Origin: Lachnospiraceae bacterium
Lineage (GTDB): Bacteria; Bacillota; Clostridia; Lachnospirales; Lachnospiraceae
DNA length: 44,522 nucleotides
Reading direction: 5' to 3'
Assembly (NCBI GenBank): GCA_017623675.1
Contig: JAGAOO010000073.1
Coordinates: 1 to 44,522 of the forward strand
Below, one piece after another: positions 17,312 through 26,474 of the stretch. The first letter of the stretch is position 1, and every line of letters starts with the position of its first letter. The notes under the pieces are model-generated. The model did not search any database and was not told where the DNA came from. It worked only from the letters and a program-made list of their open reading frames with translations. The position numbers and the translations under genes were made by a program.

Positions 17312-19198
17312 TTATTCCTGTTCCTGCGGATTATAAGTCGGAACGATTTCCTTTATAATCTTACGAATATTCTCCGGTTCCTGCTCCGTTACTTTCTTTA
17401 AGGAATCCAATTGCTGAATGAACTTGTCCTCATCAATCTCAATTGGCTTGCCAATATGAATCATTTTGTTATCCGTATCCTTCAAGCCTTCTTCATCCAT
17501 CAGTAATTCTTCATACAGCTTCTCCCCCGGACGAAGCCCGGTAAATTCAATTTGAATATCCTCATATGGAGTATAACCGGATAATCGAATTAGATTCTCT
17601 GCTAAATCTAATATTTTTACCGGTTCTCCCATGTCCAGCACAAAAATTTCTCCACCCTTTGCATACAATCCCGCTTCAATTACCAATGAAACTGCTTCCG
17701 GAATTGTCATGAAGTAACGAATAATATCCGGGTGTGTGACTGTGACCGGACCACCTCTGGCAATCTGACTTTTAAACAATGGAATCACGCTTCCATTACT
17801 GCCCAGCACATTACCGAACCGTACTGCCACAAATTCTGTCTTGGAACGATTGTTATACATCTGTACAATCATTTCACACATACGCTTGGAAGCACCCATA
17901 ATATTCGTTGGATTAACCGCCTTGTCCGTTGATATCAGTACAAATCGCTGGGTTCCATACCGGTCTGCTGCCTGTACCGTCTTCAACGTACCAAACACAT
18001 TATTCTTAATTGCTTCATTCGGACTATCCTCCATCAATGGCACATGCTTATGAGCCGCCGCATGATAGACGATATCCGGACGATATTTATCAAAAATATA
18101 ATTGACCCGGCTGGTATTTCGAACGGAACCGATTAATACCTCCAGATTCAGTCTCGGGTACTTTCGTTCCAGCTCCTGCTTAATATCATAGGCATTATTT
18201 TCATAGATATCTAAAATAATTAACTGCTTCGGGATATGTCTGGCAATCTGTCGACATAATTCACTTCCGATAGAACCACCGCCACCGGTAACCAAAACTA
18301 CTTTGCCACGTACATATTCAGCAATCGAATCAATATTCACACTGATTGGTTCTCTTCCCAGTAAATCTTCTACTTCAACCTTTCTCAGATTACTAATACC
18401 AACCTCACCATTTACCAGCTGATACATGCCTGGAAGAATTTTCAGTTCACAATCTGATTCCTTACAGATATTGGTGATTTCCTTTATATTCTTTTTGGAT
18501 GCTGATGGCAGGGCAATAATAATTTCATCAATCTCATATTTTCTTGCATTATGAAGAATGGTATCCCGATTACCAACAACCCGGATTCCCTGTACATATT
18601 TCCCGATTTTAGCCGGATCATCATCAATCAGACACTTTACCTGTCCGTTAATATAACTACTGTTGGTAATCTCCTTTACCAGCATATTGCAGGATTCTCC
18701 TGCTCCAATAATCATGATTCGACTGGCATTCTTATTCCGAATCCTCTTATTCTTCAGCATTCGTAAAAAACGATAGGCAAATCGGGATGCCAATATCAGA
18801 AGCATAAACACACCCACATAGATGACATAATAGCTTCGAAACATGTTCATACCTAAGATATGGTATCCGATAAACTGTACCACAACCGACAAACCACTTG
18901 CCATCACCACATTACCTGCCTCTATCGGTCCTGCATACTGCCAGATACTGCTATACAAACGAAGAATTACAAATATAATCAATGTACAGATGATATTAAT
19001 AGGCAGATATTTCCACATCATTTGAATATACTGCAATTCTACTGCTGCCCAATTCAAATTAAATCGCAATAAAATAGTCAGTCCACTTGCAACCATGATT
19101 GCAAAAATATCATACACAACCAATAAAAACCGACGGACAATTAATTGCCGGTCAAGCGGTTCCTGCTTTTTTCTTTGAATGTAACTCTTCAGACTCAT
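17312..19198 (-). CDS. Membrane UDP-GlcNAc 4,6-dehydratase (PglF/CapD-type)
   Basis: A 628-residue nucleotide-sugar dehydratase. Four transmembrane helices fill residues 20-145; a first Rossmann-like module starts at IMIIGAGES (161-169); the catalytic SDR domain has TGGGGSIGSE at 304-313. The active site is STDKAVNPTNIMGASKR (423-439): Met434-x3-Lys438 stands where ordinary SDRs have Tyr-x3-Lys, as in PglF/FlaA1. Product would be UDP-2-acetamido-2,6-dideoxy-4-keto-hexose. Its ATG overlaps the glmM stop (TAATG) with GGAG 7 bases before, so UDP-GlcNAc supply and use are coupled. Confidence 0.93.
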   Translation of the reverse strand: MSLKSYIQRKKQEPLDRQLIVRRFLLVVYDIFAIMVASGLTILLRFNLNWAAVELQYIQMMWKYLPINIICTLIIFVILRLYSSIWQYAGPIEAGNVVMASGLSVVVQFIGYHILGMNMFRSYYVIYVGVFMLLILASRFAYRFLRMLKNKRIRNKNASRIMIIGAGESCNMLVKEITNSSYINGQVKCLIDDDPAKIGKYVQGIRVVGNRDTILHNARKYEIDEIIIALPSASKKNIKEITNICKESDCELKILPGMYQLVNGEVGISNLRKVEVEDLLGREPISVNIDSIAEYVRGKVVLVTGGGGSIGSELCRQIARHIPKQLIILDIYENNAYDIKQELERKYPRLNLEVLIGSVRNTSRVNYIFDKYRPDIVYHAAAHKHVPLMEDSPNEAIKNNVFGTLKTVQAADRYGTQRFVLISTDKAVNPTNIMGASKRMCEMIVQMYNNRSKTEFVAVRFGNVLGSNGSVIPLFKSQIARGGPVTVTHPDIIRYFMTIPEAVSLVIEAGLYAKGGEIFVLDMGEPVKILDLAENLIRLSGYTPYEDIQIEFTGLRPGEKLYEELLMDEEGLKDTDNKMIHIGKPIEIDEDKFIQQLDSLKKVTEQEPENIRKIIKEIVPTYNPQEQE

Positions 19199-20559
19199 TA
19201 CTTATCTCCAATACTGTGTCCCTTTGCTTTTAATAAATCAACCACTTGATAAACGTACTGATTGCAAAGTTCATCTGTCTTCGCTTCTACCATAACACGA
19301 ATCACCGGTTCTGTTCCACTTTCCCGAATCAGAATTCGTCCTTCCGTACCAAGCTCTTTTTCGATATTTGCAACTAATCTACATACATCCTCATCTGCTC
19401 TTGCTTCCGGCTTGCTCTTTACCTTCACATTTACCAATAACTGTGGATAAATCGTCAAGTCATGGAATAAATCAGAGGCTTTCTGCTTACTCTCTAAAAT
19501 TACTTCCATTATTTTTAAGGAGGTTAACACTCCATCTCCGGTAGTTGCAAATTTACTGAATATGATATGTCCGGACTGTTCTCCACCTAAGGAATGTCCA
19601 TTCTCCATCATATTCTCATATACATATTTATCACCAACTGCGGTTTTTTCATACTTAATTCCACAACGGTCAAAGGCTTTATAAAGACCCAGATTAGACA
19701 TAACCGTAGTTACTACAGTATCATTTGCCAATTCTCCCTTTTCCTTCAGATACTTACCACACATATAAAGAATCTTGTCACCATCGATAATTTCACCCTT
19801 ATCGTCTACTGCCAGACAGCGGTCAGCATCTCCATCATAAGCAAAGCCAATGTCCAAGCCCTTCTCTTTTACAAACTTCTGCAATACTTCAATGTGAGTA
19901 GAGCCACAATGGTCATTAATATTCACCCCATCCGGTTCTGCATTGATAACATAGATTTTTGCTCCTAACGCCTCAAAGACACACTTTGCTACTGTGGAAG
20001 ACGCTCCATTGGCACAATCCAAACCAACCCGCATATTCTTAAAAGACCGGGTAGCCAAGGTCATCAAATATCCGATGTATCGGTTTCTACCACTGGAATA
20101 ATCGGTCGTCCGTCCGATATGCTCTCTGGTTGCAAGGGGAATTTCATCAATCAGTCCATCAATATAGGCTTCAATCTGATTCTCTACAGACGCATCCATC
20201 TTAGAGCCGTTTCCGTTAATTATCTTGATACCATTATCATAATATGGATTATGACTGGCAGAAATCATAATACCACAATCGAATTCATCCACTCTGACGA
20301 TATAGGATACACTTGGTGTCGGGGTTACATGCATCAGGCACACATCTGCACCACTGGCAGTCAAACCGGAAACTAATGCATATTCAAACATATAACTGGA
20401 ACGTCTGGTATCTTTACCAATAACTACTCTCGCCCTTCCATCTGCTTTTTGTTTACCGAAATAGTAGCCTAAAAACCGTCCTACTTTATATGCATGCTCT
20501 ACTGTTAAATCTATATTTGCCTCTCCACGGAAGCCATCTGTTCCAAAATATTTTCCCAT
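19198..20559 (-). CDS. glmM: Phosphoglucosamine mutase
   Basis: GlmM converts glucosamine-6-phosphate to glucosamine-1-phosphate, the step before UDP-GlcNAc, needed for peptidoglycan and for the glycan made by the following genes. Residues: MGKYFGTDGFRGEAN at the start, the phosphoserine loop ISASHNP (Ser102), metal loop DGDADRC, and the phosphate-binding RESGTEPVIRVM at the C-terminus. The 453-residue length is normal. I chose 20559, since GlmM proteins begin M-G-K-Y-F-G-T-D and AAGGA is about 10 bases upstream; two earlier ATGs give non-homologous extensions. Confidence 0.96.
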   Translation of the reverse strand: MGKYFGTDGFRGEANIDLTVEHAYKVGRFLGYYFGKQKADGRARVVIGKDTRRSSYMFEYALVSGLTASGADVCLMHVTPTPSVSYIVRVDEFDCGIMISASHNPYYDNGIKIINGNGSKMDASVENQIEAYIDGLIDEIPLATREHIGRTTDYSSGRNRYIGYLMTLATRSFKNMRVGLDCANGASSTVAKCVFEALGAKIYVINAEPDGVNINDHCGSTHIEVLQKFVKEKGLDIGFAYDGDADRCLAVDDKGEIIDGDKILYMCGKYLKEKGELANDTVVTTVMSNLGLYKAFDRCGIKYEKTAVGDKYVYENMMENGHSLGGEQSGHIIFSKFATTGDGVLTSLKIMEVILESKQKASDLFHDLTIYPQLLVNVKVKSKPEARADEDVCRLVANIEKELGTEGRILIRESGTEPVIRVMVEAKTDELCNQYVYQVVDLLKAKGHSIGDK

Positions 20560-20597
20560 TGTCATAAATTCCTTTCTATGTAATGACACATTATCTT

Positions 20598-20626
20598 ATT
20601 ATAGGATATTTTATCCAAGATGGCAA
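20598..20626 (-). promoter_or_regulatory. Promoter of the glmM-glycan operon
   Basis: On the minus strand TTGCCA (20621-20626) and TATAAT (20598-20603) with a 17-base spacer, about 40 bases before glmM. Confidence 0.8.
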
Positions 20627-20669
20627 GGTGTGTTCACAAATGCTTAATATTTCTTTTATACAATCTATA

Positions 20670-20698
20670 TTGTTAATTATTTTCGGATATACTATACT
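20670..20698 (+). promoter_or_regulatory. Promoter of the lipid kinase gene
   Basis: TTGTTA (20670-20675) and TATACT (20693-20698) with a 17-base spacer on the plus strand, divergent from the glmM promoter. Confidence 0.7.
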
Positions 20699-20749
20699 AA
20701 AGCTGTTGTAAATATTTTAATGAAAGCAGATTATTGGGAGGATTCCTGT

Positions 20750-21640
20750 ATGAAAAAAGACTTGTTATTTATACTCAATCCAACTGCCGGTAAAACGCAC
20801 ATTAAGGACCGGTTATTTGATGTAATAAATGCATTTTCGGAGGCAGGTTATCGGGTAACAGTATACCCAACCAGGCAACCAATGGACGGAAGAAAAATCG
20901 TCATTTCCGAAGGTGCTGATTATGATTTAATCGTATGTGCCGGTGGTGACGGAACCCTGGATGATGTGGTTACCGGCTATATGCTTGCAAAATCTTCCCT
21001 GCCACTTGGATATATCCCTGCCGGCTCAACGAACGATTTTGCAAGAAGCCTTGGGATTCCATTAGAACCTATGGCTGCTGTTACCAACATTACCAGCGGG
21101 CATCCCTTTGCCATTGATGTAGGTTCCTTTAATACGAATGACTATTTTGTATATATTGCTGCCTTTGGTGCCTTTACGGAAATTTCCTATTCCACGAATC
21201 AGAAATTCAAAAATATGTTTGGTCATGCTGCCTATATCATGAATAGTATCCGAAGTCTGAACAGCGTTACCACCTATCAGGCAACCATACGATATGATGA
21301 CCGGGAAATCACTGACAACTTTATTTATGCCATGATTACCAATTCTCTTTCCGTTGGCGGTATGCAAAATGTGGTTCTGGCGGACGATATAAAATTTGAC
21401 GATGGTATTTTTGAATGTCTGTTAATTAAAACCCCAACCAATCCATTGGAATTACAGGCAATCATGAATTCTTTGCTCATTAGTGAAGTAAACGAAAAAT
21501 ATATGTACTGTTTTAAAGCAAAAAAAGTTGAGATTTCTTCCGAAGAAGAAATCCCATGGGTACGTGATGGTGAATTCGGCGGCAACCACAAGCAGGTTAT
21601 CATTGAAAATCACCAGAAAGCACTACAAATCATCCGTTAA
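20750..21640 (+). CDS. Diacylglycerol kinase-type lipid kinase (YegS/DagK)
   Basis: A 296-residue cytoplasmic lipid kinase of the DAGK catalytic family. LLFILNPTAGK opens the fold; the nucleotide-binding GGDGTLDDVVTG (about 75-86) and PAGSTNDFARSLGIP are diagnostic; the C-terminal half is the beta-sandwich with VRDGEF near the end. It likely returns diacylglycerol to phosphatidate; exact lipid unknown. The start at 20750 has GGGAGG 8 bases upstream. It is transcribed alone, away from glmM, and meets queC tail to tail. Confidence 0.92.
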   Translation: MKKDLLFILNPTAGKTHIKDRLFDVINAFSEAGYRVTVYPTRQPMDGRKIVISEGADYDLIVCAGGDGTLDDVVTGYMLAKSSLPLGYIPAGSTNDFARSLGIPLEPMAAVTNITSGHPFAIDVGSFNTNDYFVYIAAFGAFTEISYSTNQKFKNMFGHAAYIMNSIRSLNSVTTYQATIRYDDREITDNFIYAMITNSLSVGGMQNVVLADDIKFDDGIFECLLIKTPTNPLELQAIMNSLLISEVNEKYMYCFKAKKVEISSEEEIPWVRDGEFGGNHKQVIIENHQKALQIIR

Positions 21641-21655
21641 CACTTAAATGCAATG

Positions 21656-22321
21656 CTATTTTTTATTTCGATGGCTCATATAGCGGTCGTAGCCCTTTTT
21701 GCGTAGCTTGCAGGAAGGGCAGTTGCCGCAGCCATCTCCAACAATACCGTTATAACAGGTCAATGTCTTATCATGTATAACATCTAACACACCCAGCTCG
21801 TCTGCCAATGCCCAGGTTTCCTCTTTATCAATCCACATTAATGGCGTATGAATATCAAATTCATAATCCATTGCCAGATTCAGTGTTGCATTCAAAGATT
21901 TAATAAATACATCTCTACAATCCGGATATCCACTAAAATCACTTTGAGATACTCCGGTTACCAAGTCTGTAATGCCTCGCTGTTTAGCAAAAATAGCAGC
22001 ATAGGTTAAGAATACCATATTTCTTCCGTCTACAAAACTGTTTGGTGTACCGGTTTCCGGTGCATCATGATCCACTTCAATATCACTTCTGGTTAATGAG
22101 TTGGGTGCCAGTTCATTTAATAAACTCAAATCAAATATATGATGTTCTACTCCATATTCTTCCGCTATTGCCTTGGCACATTCCAATTCCTTTTTATGAC
22201 GTTGTCCATAGTCAAAAGAAATAGCAATCACTTCTTCATATCTTGCTTTTGCCCAGAACAAACAGGTGGTACTATCCTGTCCACCACTAAAAATAACAAC
22301 TGCCTGCTTTTTATTCTTCAT
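21656..22321 (-). CDS. queC: 7-cyano-7-deazaguanine (preQ0) synthase
   Basis: QueC makes preQ0 from 7-carboxy-7-deazaguanine, ammonia and ATP. The 221-residue protein has the PP-loop [10 protein letters not shown] (11-20) and a C-terminal zinc site [16 protein letters not shown] (about 192-207). GGAGGAAAG precedes the ATG. It is the last gene of the queD-queE-folE-queC operon, 52 bases after folE. With queA in the phe operon, it shows the cell makes queuosine precursors de novo. Confidence 0.97.
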   Translation of the reverse strand: MKNKKQAVVIFSGGQDSTTCLFWAKARYEEVIAISFDYGQRHKKELECAKAIAEEYGVEHHIFDLSLLNELAPNSLTRSDIEVDHDAPETGTPNSFVDGRNMVFLTYAAIFAKQRGITDLVTGVSQSDFSGYPDCRDVFIKSLNATLNLAMDYEFDIHTPLMWIDKEETWALADELGVLDVIHDKTLTCYNGIVGDGCGNCPSCKLRKKGYDRYMSHRNKK

Positions 22322-22373
22322 TTTCTTTCCTCCGTTTCTGCGTTTCTCATTTCTATGCTATGCATTTTATTTC

Positions 22374-22952
22374 TTATTCCTGTAACATGACAAAGAATCG
22401 ATTCTGCAGGATACTATCCGTTTCAAATCTTCCCCGGAATGTAGTTGTAACCGTCTTAGCAGAAGGCTTTTTAATTCCTCTGGCAGTCATACAGCTATGA
22501 TTTGCCTTTATCAAAACTGCCACATCCTGAGAATCGGTTGCCATCTGAATAATCTCTGCTATATCCGAACCGATTCTTTCTTGTAACTGTAACCGTTTTG
22601 CAGCCATATCTGCAATACGGGCGATTTTGCTAAGTCCTAATACCCTGTCTTTGGGCAGATATGCTACACTGACTGTCATATCATACATCAATGCCATATG
22701 ATGCTCACAATAACTGAACACTTCTATATCCTTTACCAGCACCATGTCCTCATGCTTCGTAGGTACTTCAAAGGTTTTACCATATAACCCGGCAATTTCC
22801 TGATTGGTATAATTCATTCCTTCAAACACTTCTTCATACATGCGTGCCACCCGCTCCGGTGTTTCCCGCAGTCCTTCCCGATTGGGATCATCGCCCAATG
22901 CTATTAAAATTCCTTTTATATGTTCTTCAATTGCTTTCGTATCAATTGCCAT
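22374..22952 (-). CDS. folE: GTP cyclohydrolase I
   Basis: FolE opens GTP to 7,8-dihydroneopterin triphosphate, the first step of both folate and queuosine synthesis. The 192-residue form contains [17 protein letters not shown], the zinc residues in FSYCEHHMA and the later Cys of [11 protein letters not shown], and ends FFVMLQE. The start at 22952 lies 7 bases after AGGAGG; a longer reading overlapping queE has no FolE homology. Its place between queE and queC suggests dedicated supply for preQ0. Confidence 0.96.
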   Translation of the reverse strand: MAIDTKAIEEHIKGILIALGDDPNREGLRETPERVARMYEEVFEGMNYTNQEIAGLYGKTFEVPTKHEDMVLVKDIEVFSYCEHHMALMYDMTVSVAYLPKDRVLGLSKIARIADMAAKRLQLQERIGSDIAEIIQMATDSQDVAVLIKANHSCMTARGIKKPSAKTVTTTFRGRFETDSILQNRFFVMLQE

Positions 22953-22993
22953 AACCATTCCTCCTATCATATCAATATCGCCCTTCGCTTCCA

Positions 22994-23659
22994 CTAAACG
23001 CCACGTTGGTCCGGTGCCCAGATGAATTTGTGAAGTTGTAGCTGTACATGTACCTGATTCAACCGATGCTCTATCATATATTCTACAATTTCTGCCGGTT
23101 CTATCCGTCCGAATACCGGACTTAGATAGATGCCACACTTCCCCTGTAATTGATATGTTTCTATAATCGTTTTTGCCCTTTCCAAATCCTCCCGATTGGA
23201 TACCACGAATTTGACTGTATCCTTCTCGGTCAGATAGGCATAATTCTCCACCTTCATATTGGCTTCCATACCACTCCCGGGCAACTTATAATCCAAGGTA
23301 AATGCAGGACGCTGTTCCATGTTGGCATATGATGCAATTATGACACTTCCATTGGTTTCCACCTCTACCTGAACCTTAGGCAGACCTCCCAGATAGTCTA
23401 ACAATTCCCGGATTCCCGGTTGTATCAAAGGCTCTCCTCCGGTAACCGTTACATGATGAACCCCTGTGTGTTCAACATAGTCTCCTATCATTTCTTTCGT
23501 CATTCTCTGATAAGAAACTGTCTCTTTATTTGCCCATGTCGTATCACAATAATTACAATTCAGATTACAACCCGCCAGCCGGATAAAGACTGCCAGTTCC
23601 CCGGCCCATTGCCCTTCTCCATTGATACTGACAAAGGTTTCAACGACTCTATATTCCAT
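22994..23659 (-). CDS. queE: 7-carboxy-7-deazaguanine synthase (radical SAM)
   Basis: QueE rearranges 6-carboxytetrahydropterin to 7-carboxy-7-deazaguanine. The 221-residue protein has the radical-SAM cluster motif CNLNCNYCD (Cys31, 35, 38), the SAM-binding [13 protein letters not shown], and [19 protein letters not shown] at its start. AGGAGATAGCA precedes the ATG and the gap to queD is 9 bases. Confidence 0.96.
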   Translation of the reverse strand: MEYRVVETFVSINGEGQWAGELAVFIRLAGCNLNCNYCDTTWANKETVSYQRMTKEMIGDYVEHTGVHHVTVTGGEPLIQPGIRELLDYLGGLPKVQVEVETNGSVIIASYANMEQRPAFTLDYKLPGSGMEANMKVENYAYLTEKDTVKFVVSNREDLERAKTIIETYQLQGKCGIYLSPVFGRIEPAEIVEYMIEHRLNQVHVQLQLHKFIWAPDQRGV

Positions 23660-23668
23660 TGCTATCTC

Positions 23669-24094
23669 CTATTCCACGCTGTAGGCAGCACAATTATTAG
23701 GGGTTTCATAGACAATTACCGACTGTAAGGAAAATCCTTGTTTTGTAAGCTCGTCATAAAACCATTTTGCCAGATTCTCTGCCGTTGGACGAAATGCCAC
23801 TTCAACCAGCCGGAATCCATCTCGTTTCAGACATTGCAGAGTATCCTCGGTCATAGTACCCTTTTCAATAATAAATACATGGTCTAACGCATCCCCCATG
23901 GTTCGTAATGCTTCCTTTAGCTGTGAGAAATCCATTAGCATTCCTCTGGTCTGTGATGTTTCCTGCTCTAAGGTTTCCCCTTTTGCAATCACTTTTACTG
24001 TCCAGCGGTGTCCGTGTATATTTCCACATTTTCCCTGATATCCAGCCAGAAAATGAGCGCTGTCAAAGCTTGTTTGTGTTTCAATCGTATACAT
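23669..24094 (-). CDS. queD: 6-carboxytetrahydropterin synthase
   Basis: QueD converts dihydroneopterin triphosphate to 6-carboxy-tetrahydropterin. The 141-residue protein has zinc histidines in SFDSAHFL and NIHGHRW, the catalytic Cys in GYQGKCGNIHGH, and the C-terminal VVYETPNNCAAY-like pattern (here VIVYETPNNCAAY). AGGAGTTATT precedes the ATG. It is the first gene of the queuosine operon, 50 bases after a strong hairpin terminator. Confidence 0.96.
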   Translation of the reverse strand: MYTIETQTSFDSAHFLAGYQGKCGNIHGHRWTVKVIAKGETLEQETSQTRGMLMDFSQLKEALRTMGDALDHVFIIEKGTMTEDTLQCLKRDGFRLVEVAFRPTAENLAKWFYDELTKQGFSLQSVIVYETPNNCAAYSVE

Positions 24095-24143
24095 AATAAC
24101 TCCTATTTCTACTCTTATGAAAATTACCTGTGTTCAACAATAT

Positions 24144-24173
24144 CAAAAAGCACATGGCAGAACCATGTGCTTT
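24144..24173 (-). terminator. Hairpin terminator between thrC and queD
   Basis: On the minus strand AAAGCACATGG (24163-24173) pairs perfectly with CCATGTGCTTT (24147-24157) around TTCTG, followed by TTTTTGA. It most simply ends the long thrC transcript, about 105 bases past its stop. An attenuator for queD is possible, because I see no good promoter between the hairpin and queD. Confidence 0.85.
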
Positions 24174-24246
24174 GCAAATCAAAGTATGTGGTCCCGGTTT
24201 TATTTAAAGACAGGAAGGTACGAATGAACTGTCTGTACTAAGTTAA

Positions 24247-24285
24247 GTTTCTAAATATAGTTTCTAATATAGTTTCGAATCTATA
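24247..24285. repeat. Three short direct repeats over the thrC stop codon
   Basis: The plus strand shows GTTTCTAAATATA, GTTTCTAATATA and GTTTCGAATCTATA in direct succession (24247-24259, 24260-24271, 24272-24285). The last covers the stop codon of the thrC fusion. Likely local slippage. Confidence 0.5.
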
Positions 24286-26458
24286 ATTTCAAAATACTCT
24301 TTACGGTTGCTTCCATCTCGCTCTTATCACACACAGTATCGTGAAGCACCGGTGCAGAACGGATATCTTCAATCGCCTGTGGGATTGCAACACCGGAAAT
24401 CTTGTTCAACTCATCAATCAACTCAAAATCCGTCTTGCTGTCATAGGTATGATCAATGGCATTCATCACGCTTCTTGTAAACTTATATGGACTTGCAGTA
24501 GAAGCAATGACAGTTGGTGTTGTATCCCCGGTTTCAGCAACATACTTATCATAAACCGTTGCCGCAACTGCTGTATGAGTATCCATAATATACTTATCTT
24601 CTTCATAAACCTTCTTAATGGTTTCTGCAGTTTCCTCTTCACTTGCATATCCACCGAAGAATTCTGATAATTTCTCCTTCATTTCAGGAGTAATTACATA
24701 CTTGCCTTCCGTATTCAATGCCTTCATTAATTCTGCATTCTTCTCAGCATTATTTCCTGCAATCTTATAGATTAAACGCTCTAAATTGCTGGAAATCAAA
24801 ATATCCATAGATGGTGAGCTTGTTAAGATAAATTCCCGATTCTTATCATATTCACCGGTCCGGAAGAAATCATACAATACCTTGTTTTCATTGGAAGCAC
24901 AGATGAACTTGGCAATTGGCAAGCCCATTTCCTTTGCATAGTAAGCTGCCAGAATATTACCAAAATTACCGGTTGGAACAACAACATTTATCTTATCTCC
25001 AGCCTTGATTGTACCATCCGCTATCAGTCTGCTGTATGCATATACATAGTAAACCATCTGTGGAACCAGACGTCCAATGTTAATTGAGTTGGCAGAGGAG
25101 AACTGCATATTGGCAGCGTCCATTTCTTTTGCTAATTCCTTATCATTGAACATATTTTTTACACCGGTCTGTGCATCATCGAAGTTTCCAATAATACCAA
25201 CCACAGAAGTATTGGCTCCCCTCTGGGTTACCATCTGCTTTTCCTGAATTGGGCTGACACCATGCTTTGGATAGAATACGATAATCTTAGTCCCCGGTAC
25301 ATCTGCAAAACCAGCTAAAGCTGCCTTACCGGTATCCCCGGAAGTTGCAGTCAGAATTACAATATCATTCTTTACCTGATTCTTCTTTGCTGAGGTTGTT
25401 AATAAATATGGCAGAATCGATAATGCCATATCTTTAAATGCTATGGTAGAACCATGGAATAACTCTAAGTAATTGGCACCATGGGCTTTCTTCAATGGTG
25501 CGATTTCCGGCGTATCGAATTTGGAATCATATGCACTGTTAATACAATACTTTAATTCTTCTTCTGTAAAATCCGTAAACATACGACACATTACTTCATA
25601 TGCCACTTCCTGATAGGACATGTTCGCCAAAGTCTCCAGTGAAATATCCAATGCCGGAATGGTATTCGGAACGAATAATCCACCATTTTCTGCTAATCCT
25701 TTCAAAATTGCCTGTGATGCTGTAGCTGTTTCTGCAGCATTTCTGGTACTTGAGTATATTACTTCCATTTTTTCACCATTTCCTTTCGTTTTTTCCAATG
25801 CCTTATTATACTTGTTCTCCTTTGCGGTTGCAACTTCTTTTTTTACTTCAATTGCCGTTTCCACAACCTCATCCTTCAGATTTACAACTGCCGCTTTTAC
25901 ATCTTCTGTCACGGCTTTGGCACCATGCATCCGTACTGCCTGCCATATTGCAGTAATAACATCAATGCCACCGCTTAGCAAAAGAGAGGCTCCAATCACC
26001 CGAAGCATATTCGTTGTTTTTTCAAACGGATAAAATAAAATCACAAATCCCAGTGCCAGACTTCCCAATGCCACCAGAAATACCGGAGCCCAGAAAACCT
26101 GCTTCATCCGTCGCATATCCAGCGCATTCTGAAATGTTATCAAACCACTGATTAGAACCATAAAGCCCATAACTGCCGGAAGCCACGGATATAATACCTT
26201 CGCATTAATCATCAGATAAATACCTGCTGTTGCAGCAACAACACCGGCTACCAAATCATAGCTTTCATTCTCAGCCGTAACATCCCTGCCAATATAATAC
26301 ATGATTAAAACTACACCTGTGACGATTAACAGCACGGAAAAAATATAGCTGATTGCCAATAACGGTGCATCTGACACTACCAAAAGAATCAGACCAATCA
26401 ATACATATATAATTGAAAAAACCAATATACTTCCCCGCATTCCGCGAAATAGTTTCAT
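24281..26458 (-). CDS. thrC: DUF308/HdeD-type membrane domain joined in frame to threonine synthase
   Basis: One uninterrupted 725-residue frame. Residues 1 to about 180 hold six or so hydrophobic helices (SILVFSIIYVLIGLILLVV, LLAISYIFSVLLIVTGVVLI, ...) like HdeD/DUF308 proteins. A charged amphipathic linker follows (DVKAAVVNLKDEVVETAIEV...). From MEVIYSSTRNAAETATASQA onward (ATG at 25768) is a complete 495-residue threonine synthase with the PLP lysine in HGSTIAFKDMALS and the loop ATSGDTGKAA. It converts O-phosphohomoserine to threonine. The upstream start (26458) has GAGAGGAG 7 bases before; the internal thrC ATG has a weaker AAAGGA about 12 bases before. Either a real membrane-tethered fusion or two products from one frame. 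It follows map by 16 bases. Confidence 0.88.
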   Translation of the reverse strand: MKLFRGMRGSILVFSIIYVLIGLILLVVSDAPLLAISYIFSVLLIVTGVVLIMYYIGRDVTAENESYDLVAGVVAATAGIYLMINAKVLYPWLPAVMGFMVLISGLITFQNALDMRRMKQVFWAPVFLVALGSLALGFVILFYPFEKTTNMLRVIGASLLLSGGIDVITAIWQAVRMHGAKAVTEDVKAAVVNLKDEVVETAIEVKKEVATAKENKYNKALEKTKGNGEKMEVIYSSTRNAAETATASQAILKGLAENGGLFVPNTIPALDISLETLANMSYQEVAYEVMCRMFTDFTEEELKYCINSAYDSKFDTPEIAPLKKAHGANYLELFHGSTIAFKDMALSILPYLLTTSAKKNQVKNDIVILTATSGDTGKAALAGFADVPGTKIIVFYPKHGVSPIQEKQMVTQRGANTSVVGIIGNFDDAQTGVKNMFNDKELAKEMDAANMQFSSANSINIGRLVPQMVYYVYAYSRLIADGTIKAGDKINVVVPTGNFGNILAAYYAKEMGLPIAKFICASNENKVLYDFFRTGEYDKNREFILTSSPSMDILISSNLERLIYKIAGNNAEKNAELMKALNTEGKYVITPEMKEKLSEFFGGYASEEETAETIKKVYEEDKYIMDTHTAVAATVYDKYVAETGDTTPTVIASTASPYKFTRSVMNAIDHTYDSKTDFELIDELNKISGVAIPQAIEDIRSAPVLHDTVCDKSEMEATVKSILKL

Positions 26459-26474
26459 CTTCTGTCTCCTCTCG

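Noticed and set aside
24174-24280. A preQ1-I riboswitch before queD
   Set aside because: The stem-loop and A-rich tail are only loosely similar; the conserved loop and C-tail pairing could not be made to fit. Kept only as an open leader question.
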